In this document: positions 29,633-37,847 of the stretch, piece by piece | Position numbering within the stretch: the first letter of the stretch is position 1 | How the letters are laid out: every line of letters starts with the position of its first letter | Origin: an uncultured Clostridia bacterium | GTDB lineage: Bacteria > Bacillota > Clostridia > Christensenellales > Aristaeellaceae | Reading direction: 5' to 3' | NCBI GenBank assembly: GCA_934615235.1 | Contig: CAKTTL010000018.1 | Location: 1-39,002 of the forward strand | DNA: 39,002 nucleotides | Translations under genes and position numbers: made by a program | Notes under the pieces: generated by a model | What the model was told of the DNA's origin: nothing | The model's database searches: none | Seen by the model: the letters and a program-made list of their open reading frames with translations, nothing else

Positions 29633-29829
29633 TCGATCGGTTCAAACAGCGTGCAGCCCATCTCGCGGAACTGCGCGATTTTCTCCCGCAGCGCGTCCTC
29701 CGGCACTTCGAAATGCGCGGCCAGGCAGGCGATGCAGTAAAACGTCCGCGCGGCGCGGTTGACCATTTTTCGCGTGAGGGCGACTTCGTCGCGCGTCAGC
29801 GGGCGGCCACAGCAGGCGCAGTTATCCAT
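29614..29829 (-). CDS. Small zinc-ribbon-like protein
   Basis: A 71-residue cytoplasmic protein with two CxxC pairs, Cys4-Cys7 (CACC) and Cys32-Cys35 (CIAC), spaced like a four-cysteine zinc ribbon, then an amphipathic helical C-terminus (VPEDALREKIAQFREMGCTLF). I recognise the pattern as a conserved uncharacterised family in Clostridia but know no function. Its ATG overlaps the stop codon of the GH27 gene by eight bases, so expression depends on that gene. Association with alpha-galactosidase may be incidental. Confidence 0.75.
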   Translation of the reverse strand: MDNCACCGRPLTRDEVALTRKMVNRAARTFYCIACLAAHFEVPEDALREKIAQFREMGCTLFEPIEEKPGT

Positions 29830-31021
29830 CGCACCGCACGAGCCGGCAGCGGTAGAGGCGGCAGTCGTGTCCCGGCACGTGGGCGACGAAATCGTCGCGG
29901 CGCACGCCCAGCGTTTCGCCGGTGAATACGTCGGTCATCTCCAGGCCGACGCCGGAGGAATACGGCAGGCCGATATCCGACAGCTGGCAGGCAATATCCG
30001 CCGGGTTCGGGCAGTTGCCCGCAAGGTTGAAGAACGCGAGAACGAACTCGTTGCCCGAAAGATGGCGGATAAACGTATACGTGCAATCCGGAATGGACAG
30101 CCAGTTCGGCTCGCCCGGCGCGGCGTCCGGAATCGGCATGCCGATGCTGCCGTGACGAATCAGATACGGCGGGCGGCACTCCTCGTCCTGATCGATGGCG
30201 ATCAGTCCCGGATGCTTCAAAAGCGCCGCGCACTGCGCGTCCAGCGCGCGCATATCGCTGCCCATCATCAGCGGCACGCCGAACAGGCACCACAGCGCGA
30301 ACTGCATCCGGTATTCTTCGTATGTGCAGCCCTTGTTGAAGCCGACGTTGCCCTGGCCGTACATGCCGACGGTGAGCATGTCCATATCGTTAAACCCGTA
30401 AGGCGCGTTCATGCAAAGGTTGTCGATCTGCGATCTGGCGATGTCGGTGAAGGAACGGAAGTTGTCGTTGATATCGCCGGTGGAGCGGTACATATGCGCG
30501 CCGATGGAGCGCATCCATTTCCACGGCTCTTCCACGCCCCAGTTGCAGGCGGAAAAGAGAATCTCGCGGCCGCTGGCCTTGAGCGCCATGCTCATGGTCT
30601 GATAGCGCATCTTGCAATCGCCGTTCTCAGGGAAATTGCAGAAATCGTACTTGAGGAAGTCCACGCCCCAGTCGGCGAACGTCAGCGCATCGACGAACTC
30701 GTGGTCGAAGCTGGACGGATAGCCCGCGCACGTGCGCACGCCCGCGCAGGAATACATGCCGAACTTCAGCCCTTTGTCATGCACATAGTCGGCCACGGCC
30801 TTCATCCCGTGCGGGAACTTCTCCGGATCGGGCACGAGCAGGCCGTCCGCGCCGCGCTCGCGCAGGCTCCAGCAGTCGTCAATAACGAGGTATTCATACC
30901 CGGCGGCGAGATAGCCCTCTTCGACCATCACATCGGCCGTCTGGCGGATCAGCTCCTCGTTGATGTTCGCTCCGAAGGTGTTCCAGGAGTTCCAGCCCAT
31001 CGGCGGTTTCTTCGCTAGCAT
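29822..31021 (-). CDS. Glycoside hydrolase family 27 alpha-galactosidase
   Basis: A 399-residue (beta/alpha)8 retaining glycosidase without signal peptide. The start PPMGWNSWNTFG and GYEYLVIDDCW are diagnostic of clan D. The nucleophile is Asp126 in LKYDFC and the acid/base Asp183 in RSTGDINDNF. It would remove terminal alpha-galactosyl groups from melibiose, raffinose-type sugars or galactomannan in the cytoplasm; related specificities such as alpha-N-acetylgalactosaminidase cannot be excluded. AAAGGAGAGAAACAAACC precedes the ATG, and a promoter is at 31078-31106. The upstream cluster of oxidoreductases and ThuA may process the released sugar. Confidence 0.93.
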   Translation of the reverse strand: MLAKKPPMGWNSWNTFGANINEELIRQTADVMVEEGYLAAGYEYLVIDDCWSLRERGADGLLVPDPEKFPHGMKAVADYVHDKGLKFGMYSCAGVRTCAGYPSSFDHEFVDALTFADWGVDFLKYDFCNFPENGDCKMRYQTMSMALKASGREILFSACNWGVEEPWKWMRSIGAHMYRSTGDINDNFRSFTDIARSQIDNLCMNAPYGFNDMDMLTVGMYGQGNVGFNKGCTYEEYRMQFALWCLFGVPLMMGSDMRALDAQCAALLKHPGLIAIDQDEECRPPYLIRHGSIGMPIPDAAPGEPNWLSIPDCTYTFIRHLSGNEFVLAFFNLAGNCPNPADIACQLSDIGLPYSSGVGLEMTDVFTGETLGVRRDDFVAHVPGHDCRLYRCRLVRCDG

Positions 31022-31077
31022 GGTTTGTTTCTCTCCTTTATTTTTTGCGCCGCAGGCGGCGCTTTTTCGCTGGGGAC

Positions 31078-31106
31078 AGTATATTCTTTTCTTCGGGGCG
31101 AGTCAA
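31078..31106 (-). promoter_or_regulatory. Promoter of the GH27 gene
   Basis: On the minus strand TTGACT (31101-31106), 17 bases, TATACT (31078-31083). The leader contains a GCGCCGC/GCGGCGC hairpin near 31037-31052, just before the ribosome binding site. Confidence 0.82.
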
Positions 31107-31180
31107 TAAAAAGAGAATAGATGTTGCAAACCCACGATGTAAAAGCGGCTTTCTTCGAAGAGGGGGGTGAGCGCCGAAGG

Positions 31181-31273
31181 CAAGCGCGGCCGGTGGCCGA
31201 TTCAGCGAGCCGAAGGCGCGGCACGAAACGAGCAGGCGACCGAAAGGGAGCATGCGACGATTGAGTGCCGTGG
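31181..31273 (+). repeat. Structured intergenic element, copy S2
   Basis: Second copy of the 8156-8250 element: CGGCC-ggt-GGCCG, CAGCGA, then GCGGCAC (31218-31224) paired with GTGCCGT (31265-31271) around conserved GAAACGAGC and GACGATTGAG. It is followed by CTTCTTTCTCCAGAAAGAAG, a hairpin whose near-identical core recurs at 35249-35268. It fills the gap between the 31329 gene and the GH27 promoter; no gene is present. Confidence 0.65.
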
Positions 31274-31328
31274 GCTTCTTTCTCCAGAAAGAAGGTTCCT
31301 CCCCCAAAAAACCGTCCCCCACCTTCGC

Positions 31329-32426
31329 TCAGAAGCTCTCCTCCAACCCCAGCTGCGGCTGACGGGCGTATCCCGGCTTGAGAACGTACTCCCTGCCCTC
31401 GCTGGCCGAATCATGGAACGCGCACATCAGATCAAGCACGTGGAAGGTCTGCGCGCAGTTGGCGCGCGGCGTGCGGCCCTCACGGAGCGCGACGCATAGA
31501 TCCGCCACGCCCAGACCGCGGCTGTTTTCACGATAGCCATACACGACGGGGACCTCTTCATAGGCGCTTGCGCCGGCGCGTAAAAGCTTCACCGGGCCGC
31601 CGAACGTGTTCGGATCGGGCACGATGATGCTGCCGCGCGAGCCGAACACCTCCAGGCACGCCTGATGGTCGTCGTATACGTCGAAGGACGTCGTCAGCGT
31701 GCCGATCGCGCCGTTTTCAAAGCGCATCACGCCCGCGATGTGCGTGGGCACTTCCACGTCGATCATCGCGCCGCACAGCGGCTGGGAGGTGATCTTCCGC
31801 TGCGGGAAGGTGATGCGCGTATACGCGCTCACGCTGCGAACCGCGCCCGCAAGGTTGACCAGCGCGGTCAGATAGTACGGCCCCATATCGAACATCGGGC
31901 CCGCGCCGTTTTTATAGTAGAATTCCGGGTTCGGGTGCCACGACTCGTGGCCGTGGCAGCGCATCGAAGCGTTCACCGCCACAACGTCGCCAATCCAGCC
32001 GTCGTCAATCAGCTTGCGGCAGGTCTGGATGCCGCCGCCCAGGAACGTATCCGGCGCGCCGCCGAGGAGAAGCCCCTTTTCTTCGGCCAGCTTCACCTGT
32101 GCCTCGCCGTCGGCGCGGCAGGTGGCCAGCGGCTTTTCGCAATAGGCGTGCTTTCCGGCGCGAAGCGCCAGCGTGTTGACAAGGCAGTGCTGGTCCGGGT
32201 TCGTGATATCGACGATCAGCTCGATCTCCGGATCGGCCATGATTTCCTCATCGGTAAAATACGCCTTGGGAATATTGTATTTTTTCTGCGCCTCCAGCGC
32301 GCGCTCGGGAATCAGATCGCATACGGCGACGACGTTCACAACGCCGCTGAACATGCCGGTCAGGTTCGTCAGGTAAATGGCGCTGATATTGCCGCAGCCG
32401 ACAACGCCCACATTCACTCTTTTCAT
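31329..32426 (-). CDS. Gfo/Idh/MocA family oxidoreductase lacking the usual catalytic His
   Basis: A 365-residue protein with Rossmann loop VGVVGCGNIS and EKP motif CEKPLA. The C-terminal motif reads GPMFDMGPYYLTAL: Tyr184 stands where family members have His in DxGxH, and Thr187 replaces the Asp of HxxD. The second of two close ATGs (32426) is chosen, because GAGGG lies seven bases before it and only one base before the first. It is last in a three-gene operon with ThuA-like and a second oxidoreductase gene. A changed reaction, or a substrate handled by another residue, is likely. Confidence 0.87.
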   Translation of the reverse strand: MKRVNVGVVGCGNISAIYLTNLTGMFSGVVNVVAVCDLIPERALEAQKKYNIPKAYFTDEEIMADPEIELIVDITNPDQHCLVNTLALRAGKHAYCEKPLATCRADGEAQVKLAEEKGLLLGGAPDTFLGGGIQTCRKLIDDGWIGDVVAVNASMRCHGHESWHPNPEFYYKNGAGPMFDMGPYYLTALVNLAGAVRSVSAYTRITFPQRKITSQPLCGAMIDVEVPTHIAGVMRFENGAIGTLTTSFDVYDDHQACLEVFGSRGSIIVPDPNTFGGPVKLLRAGASAYEEVPVVYGYRENSRGLGVADLCVALREGRTPRANCAQTFHVLDLMCAFHDSASEGREYVLKPGYARQPQLGLEESF

Positions 32427-32436
32427 CTGCATGCCC

Positions 32437-33159
32437 TCAATACATCTTCGCGGTATTCGCGTATTTTTCCGGATCGGCGTTCGTATCGCGGAAAATCTGC
32501 TTGCCCTCGGCCGCCCAGAGGAAGCCGCGGCGCATCATTTCCTGCGCCTGCGGCGCGTTGAAAACATCGTCGTGATGCCCCAGCGAGCAGTAATACACGC
32601 GGCCGTGACCCCAGCGGCGCGTCCACGCCACGGGAACGTCCACCTCGCCGTTGGCGGCGTGGTAATAGTTGACGACCGGGTAGCGCGTCGTTGCGAGCAC
32701 CTCGTTCGCCGGGTCGACATGCACGTAATACTGCTCCGTGCAGACGTCGAAATCCTCGATGCCCGTTGTCAGCGGCGAAGAACCGCGGCGGATATTCACG
32801 CGGTATTTCACGCCGTCGCCGCCCGGATGCGAAACCCACTGGCCGCCTGTCATGAACTGCCACTCCGTATCCTGCCGGAAGGAGTCGCACATGCCGCCGT
32901 GGCAGCCCGCAAGCCCCACGCCGTATTTGCCGACGGCCGTCGCAGCCGCCTGCGACTGTTCGCGCGTGATGGTTCCCATCGTCCAGACGGGCACCAGCAG
33001 ATCAAGCTCGTTGAGCTCTTCCGTGTTTTCCAGCACGGAAAGCGTATCGAAAATTTTCACCTCGAAGCCCTCCGCCTCCAGCATCCGCGCAAAGCGCTCG
33101 CCGACCAGCTTCGGCTCGTGTCCGTCCCAGCCGCCCCAGACGATCCATGCTTTTTTCAT
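32437..33159 (-). CDS. ThuA-like domain protein
   Basis: A 240-residue protein of the ThuA / glutamine-amidotransferase-like fold, with VWGGWDGHEP at the start, GVGLAGCHGGMCDSF in the middle and VYYCSLGHHDDVF near the end. The family is named for trehalose utilisation in rhizobia and often lies beside Gfo/Idh/MocA oxidoreductases in sugar loci; its exact reaction is unclear. GGAGGAACC precedes the ATG. It sits between two such oxidoreductases, 10 bases from the next gene, which supports a common pathway. Confidence 0.87.
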   Translation of the reverse strand: MKKAWIVWGGWDGHEPKLVGERFARMLEAEGFEVKIFDTLSVLENTEELNELDLLVPVWTMGTITREQSQAAATAVGKYGVGLAGCHGGMCDSFRQDTEWQFMTGGQWVSHPGGDGVKYRVNIRRGSSPLTTGIEDFDVCTEQYYVHVDPANEVLATTRYPVVNYYHAANGEVDVPVAWTRRWGHGRVYYCSLGHHDDVFNAPQAQEMMRRGFLWAAEGKQIFRDTNADPEKYANTAKMY

Positions 33160-33189
33160 TTCGGTTCCTCCTTCATCCTTATGATGATA

Positions 33190-34251
33190 TTAAATTTCGC
33201 ACTTCTTTCCGCAGCCCTCGCGAGCCGATTCGAACATCAGATCGATCACCTTCATCACGCGCAGCGCCTGTTCGGGCCGGACGATCAGCGCCTCGCGTCC
33301 GTCCAGCGCGGCCGCAATGTTGCGGTAATAGTCCGCCCAGTCCGTCGCAACCTCCGGCAGCGGCACCGATTCCATCGTGTATTCGGGGCGCGGCGCCATG
33401 GTGCGGGTCGGGCCCGCTTCGGTGTAGACGATATCGTCGGTCCATTTCATTTCCGCGTTCGGCTTGAGGCGCATCAGGCGGCCGCCCGCGGACCAGTCGT
33501 CCACCTGCAGCGTGCCGTCCGTGCCCTGCACATGCCAGCGCGGCGAGTTAATCAGACAATTCGTGCTCATTTCCAGCAGCACGGAGCAGCCGCCGGAGAA
33601 ACGCACCATGAGCTTGATGTTGTCGTCCACCTCAGGCGTGAAGACGCTCAGCAGATGCGCGTCCACGCTGACGACCTTCTCGTCCGCAAACAGCTGCATC
33701 ACCTGATCAAGCAGATGCACGCCCCAGTCCAGCAGCATGCCGCCGCCATTGAGCTTGTGTCCGCGCCAGCCGTACATGGCCTTGCGCGACCCCTGCACCT
33801 TGCTCTCGATAAAATACACATGCCCCAGCAGCCCCTGCTCCTTCGCCGCCTTCACAATGCGGAAATCCTTGTCCCAGCGGCGGTTCTGATGGACGGAAAA
33901 GACCTTGCCCGTCTCGTCGCGCACAGCGATAATTTCCTGCAGTTCCGCGGCGTTGAGCGTTACCGGCTTTTCGCAGACGACGTTTTTTCCCGCGCGAAGC
34001 GCGGCGATGGACAGCTCCCTGTGGAAGTTGTTCGGTACGGCCACGGTAACCAGATCGATCGACGGATCGGCCAGCAGCGCGTCGAGCGAATCATACGCGC
34101 GCAGCCCCATTTCACGCGCAGCCTGCAGCGCTTCCTCCCGAATATCGTACGCGCCGCAGACTTCGATTTCCGGTACCTTTTCCATCACGTTGCGGGCATG
34201 CCAGCTTCCCATGCCGCCGAATCCAATTACAGCCAAGCGATGTTTTGTCAT
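33190..34251 (-). CDS. Gfo/Idh/MocA family oxidoreductase (first gene of AraC-linked operon)
   Basis: A 353-residue protein. Motifs: LAVIGFGGMGSWHA, CEKPVT and GGGMLLDWGVHLLDQ with the expected catalytic His179. The upstream in-frame ATG at 34305 is rejected, because AAAGGAGG lies just before the ATG at 34251 and the Rossmann fold then starts at once. It is first of three genes transcribed away from the AraC regulator at 34366, which probably controls it through the overlapping promoter region. Likely acts on a sugar or inositol-like compound. Confidence 0.9.
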   Translation of the reverse strand: MTKHRLAVIGFGGMGSWHARNVMEKVPEIEVCGAYDIREEALQAAREMGLRAYDSLDALLADPSIDLVTVAVPNNFHRELSIAALRAGKNVVCEKPVTLNAAELQEIIAVRDETGKVFSVHQNRRWDKDFRIVKAAKEQGLLGHVYFIESKVQGSRKAMYGWRGHKLNGGGMLLDWGVHLLDQVMQLFADEKVVSVDAHLLSVFTPEVDDNIKLMVRFSGGCSVLLEMSTNCLINSPRWHVQGTDGTLQVDDWSAGGRLMRLKPNAEMKWTDDIVYTEAGPTRTMAPRPEYTMESVPLPEVATDWADYYRNIAAALDGREALIVRPEQALRVMKVIDLMFESAREGCGKKCEI

Positions 34252-34286
34252 ACTTTTTTCCTCCTTTGTCGTGGAGATTTTGCTGC

Positions 34287-34319
34287 TTGCATTATAACAC
34301 GCCATCCTGTATCATATCG
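34287..34319. promoter_or_regulatory. Interlocked divergent promoters between the oxidoreductase operon and the AraC gene
   Basis: Plus strand: TTGCAT (34287-34292), 17 bases, TATCAT (34310-34315), toward the AraC gene. Minus strand: TATAAT (34291-34296) with a poor -35 (CGATAT, 34314-34319), toward the oxidoreductases. Each promoter's -10 overlaps the other's -35. The weak minus -35 is what one expects for an activator-dependent promoter. Confidence 0.6.
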
Positions 34320-34365
34320 GTGAAAACCGGGCAAAAATCAGACAGAACTTGCGAAGAGGTGCGCC

Positions 34366-35151
34366 ATGTTCCCGACCGTTGAAAACCGGAAGGACCGGTT
34401 CTACTTCTGTTCGACGAAAAACCTTTCCTTCCCGGATCACCTGCACGCGCATATCGAAATCCACCTGCCCGTCCACGGAACGCTGCACGCCGCCGTCGAC
34501 GGCGCGAAATACGACATCCCCCCCGGCCAGGCGCTGCTCGTCTTCCCGCACAGAATTCACGGTTCGCCCGCCGGCGGCGAAGCCTGGGACGGACTCATGC
34601 TCATTTTCACCCCCGATTGCCTGCCGGATATGGAAATCGACTGGGAAACGACGCGTCCCGTCTGCCCCGTTCTCCCGCTTGCGGGCGATAGCGCATACGC
34701 CGCGGAGCGGCTCTGGCAGCGCCGCTCGCAGCCGCACCCGGACCGCGAGCTGAACGCGCTCGTCGCGCTGCTCGTGTCCGGCCTGCTGCAAAGCGCGCGC
34801 CTTGAGCCCGCCGGACACGCGCCCGCCAGCGACATCCTCTATAAAGCCCTCGCCTATATCTCCCAATCCTTTACGGACGATATCACGCTGAAAAAAACTG
34901 CGCGAACCGTCGGCGTGAATGAGTATTACCTCTCGCACCTTCTCAGCTCGCGCATTCAAATGAACTTCCGCCAATACGTAAATACCCTGCGAATCGATCA
35001 GGCCTGCCGCCTGCTGACCCGGCAGACCACTTCCACTGAGGCCATCGCCAACCAGTGCGGCTTCGCCAGCCTGCGCAGCTTCGACCGCGTCTTCCTGCGC
35101 CAGATGGGCTGCACCCCGCGCGAATATAGGAAGAAACTCTACCTCCCATAA
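34366..35151 (+). CDS. AraC family transcriptional regulator
   Basis: A 261-residue regulator. The N-terminal cupin half (FPDHLHAHIEIHLPVHG, then PPGQALLVFPHRIHG) is the sugar-sensing part. The C-terminal about 100 residues hold two helix-turn-helix units (ITLKKTARTVGVNEYYLSHLLSS and STEAIANQCGFASLRSFDRVF) and the family close GCTPREYRKKL. It is encoded opposite the oxidoreductase/ThuA operon and probably activates it in response to a sugar. The upstream site is a weak GAAGAGGTGCGCC. Confidence 0.92.
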   Translation: MFPTVENRKDRFYFCSTKNLSFPDHLHAHIEIHLPVHGTLHAAVDGAKYDIPPGQALLVFPHRIHGSPAGGEAWDGLMLIFTPDCLPDMEIDWETTRPVCPVLPLAGDSAYAAERLWQRRSQPHPDRELNALVALLVSGLLQSARLEPAGHAPASDILYKALAYISQSFTDDITLKKTARTVGVNEYYLSHLLSSRIQMNFRQYVNTLRIDQACRLLTRQTTSTEAIANQCGFASLRSFDRVFLRQMGCTPREYRKKLYLP

Positions 35152-35178
35152 CTCTGCATGCCCTGTCCGTCCCCAACG

Positions 35179-35280
35179 CGCATCCGCCCCGCCCTCCGCG
35201 GGGCGGATGCGTAAAAGGGCTTTCTTCGGGGAGAGCGCGAGAGGGGGCCTTCTTTCTCCTGAAAGAAGGCCCCCTCTCGC
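35179..35280. repeat. Two long perfect hairpins between the AraC gene and trxA
   Basis: A 14-pair stem (35179-35192 with 35198-35211) and a 20-pair stem (35237-35256 with 35261-35280, loop TCCT). Neither is followed by a T run on either strand, so they are poor terminators. They separate the convergent AraC and trxA genes and share their CTTCTTTC..GAAAGAAG core with the 31275-31294 hairpin. Confidence 0.7.
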
Positions 35281-35297
35281 AAAACCCCACGTCTCGC

Positions 35298-35612
35298 TTA
35301 CAGCCACTCCTCAACCGCAGCCTTAATGTCCTCGCGGTTGCGGGCGCCGACCATGCGGGCGGCTTCCTCGCCGTCCTGCAGAACGATCAGCGTCGGGATG
35401 CTCATCACGCCGAACTGGCGCGCCAGACCGGGATTGTCATCCACATTGACCTTGAAGAAGGACGCCTTGCCGTCCAGCTCCTCGGCCGCGGCTTCCACCT
35501 GCGGGCCGGTCATGCGGCACGGGCCGCACCAGGGAGCCCAGAAATCGATCAGCGAAACCTTTTTTTCGGCGACTGCCGTTTCAAAATCCTTTTCGTTCAG
35601 ATCACGTACCAT
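35298..35612 (-). CDS. trxA: Thioredoxin
   Basis: A 104-residue thioredoxin with active site FWAPWCGPCR (Cys29, Cys32) and the cis-proline loop MSIPTLIV. It reduces disulfides in cytoplasmic proteins. GGGAGGG precedes the ATG. It is the last gene of the hisS-aspS-rseC-like group, 21 bases downstream of the RseC-like protein, which is itself linked to redox control. Confidence 0.95.
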   Translation of the reverse strand: MVRDLNEKDFETAVAEKKVSLIDFWAPWCGPCRMTGPQVEAAAEELDGKASFFKVNVDDNPGLARQFGVMSIPTLIVLQDGEEAARMVGARNREDIKAAVEEWL

Positions 35613-35633
35613 GTTTTTCCCTCCCTTGGGTTC

Positions 35634-36065
35634 TCATTGTTCTCCGGGCTGTTCCGGCTTATGCACGGCCACGATGCGCGGCTGCCATTTCTGCGCCCTG
35701 CGCAGTTTTTTATCCGCCGCCCAAACCGCCGCGAGCCCCAGCGCGCAGGCCGCAAGACCGCACAGGGCGTAGAACAGATCCTCCGCCATGCGCACCGCGC
35801 CGCCGCGATAGATAAGCCAGGCCAGCAAAAGCCCCAGCAGGAACGCGCAGACCGGCACGATGTACATCAGCGCCGAGGCTTTGACCACCTCGCCGTCGGG
35901 CATGTCCACGTCCACCGTATCGCCGATTTCCGCGTCTCCCTTTATTTGTACCCGCGAACAGTGCTTGTGTAAACATCCGCCGCAATGCGCGCACATTTCG
36001 GGGCGTTCGAACACCACGCCGAGCACCCCGTTTTCTTTTTCTACGACAACGCCCGAGCGAATCAT
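35634..36065 (-). CDS. RseC/MucC-like SoxR-reducing-system family protein
   Basis: A 143-residue membrane protein. The N-terminal cytoplasmic part carries four cysteines, Cys25, Cys28, Cys31 and Cys36 (CAHCGGCLHKHC), a possible iron-sulfur site. A beta domain (GDTVDVDMPDGEVV) follows, then two membrane helices (about 67-87 and 98-116) and a basic tail. Family members in Gram-negatives help to reduce SoxR or control sigma-E; in Clostridia they often associate with Rnf-type electron transfer, which is not seen here. Its start overlaps the aspS stop by four bases. Confidence 0.88.
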   Translation of the reverse strand: MIRSGVVVEKENGVLGVVFERPEMCAHCGGCLHKHCSRVQIKGDAEIGDTVDVDMPDGEVVKASALMYIVPVCAFLLGLLLAWLIYRGGAVRMAEDLFYALCGLAACALGLAAVWAADKKLRRAQKWQPRIVAVHKPEQPGEQ

Positions 36066-37846
36066 TCTTTTATTTCCTCAACAACGGGCTGGATCTTCAA
36101 AACCTCCAGCTGCCGGGGATCGACCGTCGAAGGCGTGCCCATCATCTGGCAGTACGCGCTCTTATCCTTCGGGAAAGCGATTACATCGCGCAGCGATTCG
36201 CCGCCGGCGAGGATCATCACGAAGCGGTCGATACCGAAGGCGAAACCGCCGTGCGGCGGCGCGCCGTATTTGAACGCGTCGAGCAGGAAGCCGAAGCGCT
36301 GCTGCGCCACCTCGGGCGAAAGCCCGATGAGCTTGAACATCTGCGCCTGCTTATCGGAGCGGTGAATCCGGATGGAACCGGAGCCCATCTCAATGCCGTT
36401 CATGACCAGATCGTACGCCTTGGCGCGCACGCGGCCCGGGTCGCTCTCCATGTACTGCTCGTCCTCTTCCATCGCGCTGGTGAAGGGATGGTGCATGGCG
36501 ACGAAGCGGTTCTCTTCGTCGTCCCACTCCAGCAGCGGGAACTCGGTCACCCAGAAGAGGTTGTACTTCGTCTGGTCGATCAGGTCGAACTTCCTGCCCA
36601 GGGCGAGACGCACCTGCCCCAGCGCCGTGCAGGCGACGTTCGGCCGGTCGGCGGCGAAGAAGAGCGCGTCGCCGGGCTTGGCGTTCATGGCCTGCTTGAG
36701 GGCCTCGAGCTTGTCTTCCTTCATGAACTTGGCGAAGCTGGACTTGACCGTCCCGTCGGGCGCGATGGTCAGCCAGGCAAGACCTTTGACGTGATACGTT
36801 TTCGCCAGCTCGCCCAGCGCGTCGATTTCCTTGCGGGAAAGATGCGCGGACACGCCCTCGGCGTTCAGGCCGCGCACGCTGACGGCGTTATCGAACACGC
36901 CGAAGCCGCTCTCGCGGGTCACTTCGGTCACATCCTGCAGCTTCATGCCGAAACGGGTGTCCGGCTTGTCGCTGCCGTAATCGTCCATCGCCTGCCGCCA
37001 GGTCATGCGGGGCAGCGGCAGCTGGATATCAATATTCTTCACGGCCTTGAAGACCTTCGCAAACGCGCCTTCCACGACGGTCTGGATATCTTCCGGCTCA
37101 ACGAAGCTCATTTCGATATCGAGCTGCGTGAACTCGGGCTGACGGTCGGCGCGGCTGTCCTCGTCGCGGAAGCAGCGGGCCACCTGATAATACTTGTCAA
37201 AGCCGGCCAGCATCAGAAGCTGCTTGTAAATCTGCGGGCTCTGGGGCAGGGCGTAGAACTCGCCGGGCCGCACGCGGCTGGGCACGAGGTAATCGCGCGC
37301 GCCTTCGGGCGTGGACTTCGAGAGGATCGGCGTTTCCACCTCGGTAAAGCCGCATTCGTCCATGTGACGGCGGATCGTCGAGAGCACCTTTGCGCGCATG
37401 CGCAGGTTCTCCTGCATGCGGGGCTTGCGCAGGTCGAGGTAGCGGTACTTGAGGCGAACGAGTTCGTTCTCGTCGGCGTTGTCGTCGATGTAGATGGGCG
37501 GCGTGGCCGCGGCGTTGAGAAGCGCCGCCTTTTTCGCGATCATTTCGATCTTGCCGGTCTTGAGCTTGTCGGTTACGTCCTTTTCGGCGCGCAGCGCCAC
37601 TTCGCCCGTGATCGACACAACGTACTCACTGCGCAGGCTCTCGCCCACGGCGAAGGTTTCCGCGTCGCAGGTTTCCGGGCTGAAGACGACCTGCACAAGA
37701 CCCGTGCGATCGCGCAGCCAGACAAAGATCACGCCGCCGAGGTTGCGGGTGCGCTGCACCCAGCCGTCCAGCGTGACCTGCTGTCCGGCAAAGCTTTCCG
37801 TAAGTTCGCCGCAATACTGCGTGCGCTGCCATTCCTTGCGTGCCAT
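36062..37846 (-). CDS. aspS: Aspartyl-tRNA synthetase
   Basis: A 594-residue class II synthetase of the bacterial type. The N-terminal OB-fold binds the anticodon (VTLDGWVQRTRNLGGVIFVWLRDRTG). Motif 2 is FRDEDSRADRQPEFTQLDIEMSF; a GAD-type insertion lies at about 290-410; motif 3 is GFAFGIDRFVMILAG. It charges tRNA-Asp. The genes needed for tRNA-Asn amidation are not visible, so discriminating versus non-discriminating use is not decided. The start lies one base from the hisS stop, with GGAGAG inside hisS. Confidence 0.97.
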   Translation of the reverse strand: MARKEWQRTQYCGELTESFAGQQVTLDGWVQRTRNLGGVIFVWLRDRTGLVQVVFSPETCDAETFAVGESLRSEYVVSITGEVALRAEKDVTDKLKTGKIEMIAKKAALLNAAATPPIYIDDNADENELVRLKYRYLDLRKPRMQENLRMRAKVLSTIRRHMDECGFTEVETPILSKSTPEGARDYLVPSRVRPGEFYALPQSPQIYKQLLMLAGFDKYYQVARCFRDEDSRADRQPEFTQLDIEMSFVEPEDIQTVVEGAFAKVFKAVKNIDIQLPLPRMTWRQAMDDYGSDKPDTRFGMKLQDVTEVTRESGFGVFDNAVSVRGLNAEGVSAHLSRKEIDALGELAKTYHVKGLAWLTIAPDGTVKSSFAKFMKEDKLEALKQAMNAKPGDALFFAADRPNVACTALGQVRLALGRKFDLIDQTKYNLFWVTEFPLLEWDDEENRFVAMHHPFTSAMEEDEQYMESDPGRVRAKAYDLVMNGIEMGSGSIRIHRSDKQAQMFKLIGLSPEVAQQRFGFLLDAFKYGAPPHGGFAFGIDRFVMILAGGESLRDVIAFPKDKSAYCQMMGTPSTVDPRQLEVLKIQPVVEEIKE

Positions 37847-37847
37847 A

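Noticed and set aside
35237..35280. 20-pair hairpin as terminator of trxA or the AraC gene
   Set aside because: No T run follows on either strand, so it is listed as a repeat hairpin and not as a terminator.
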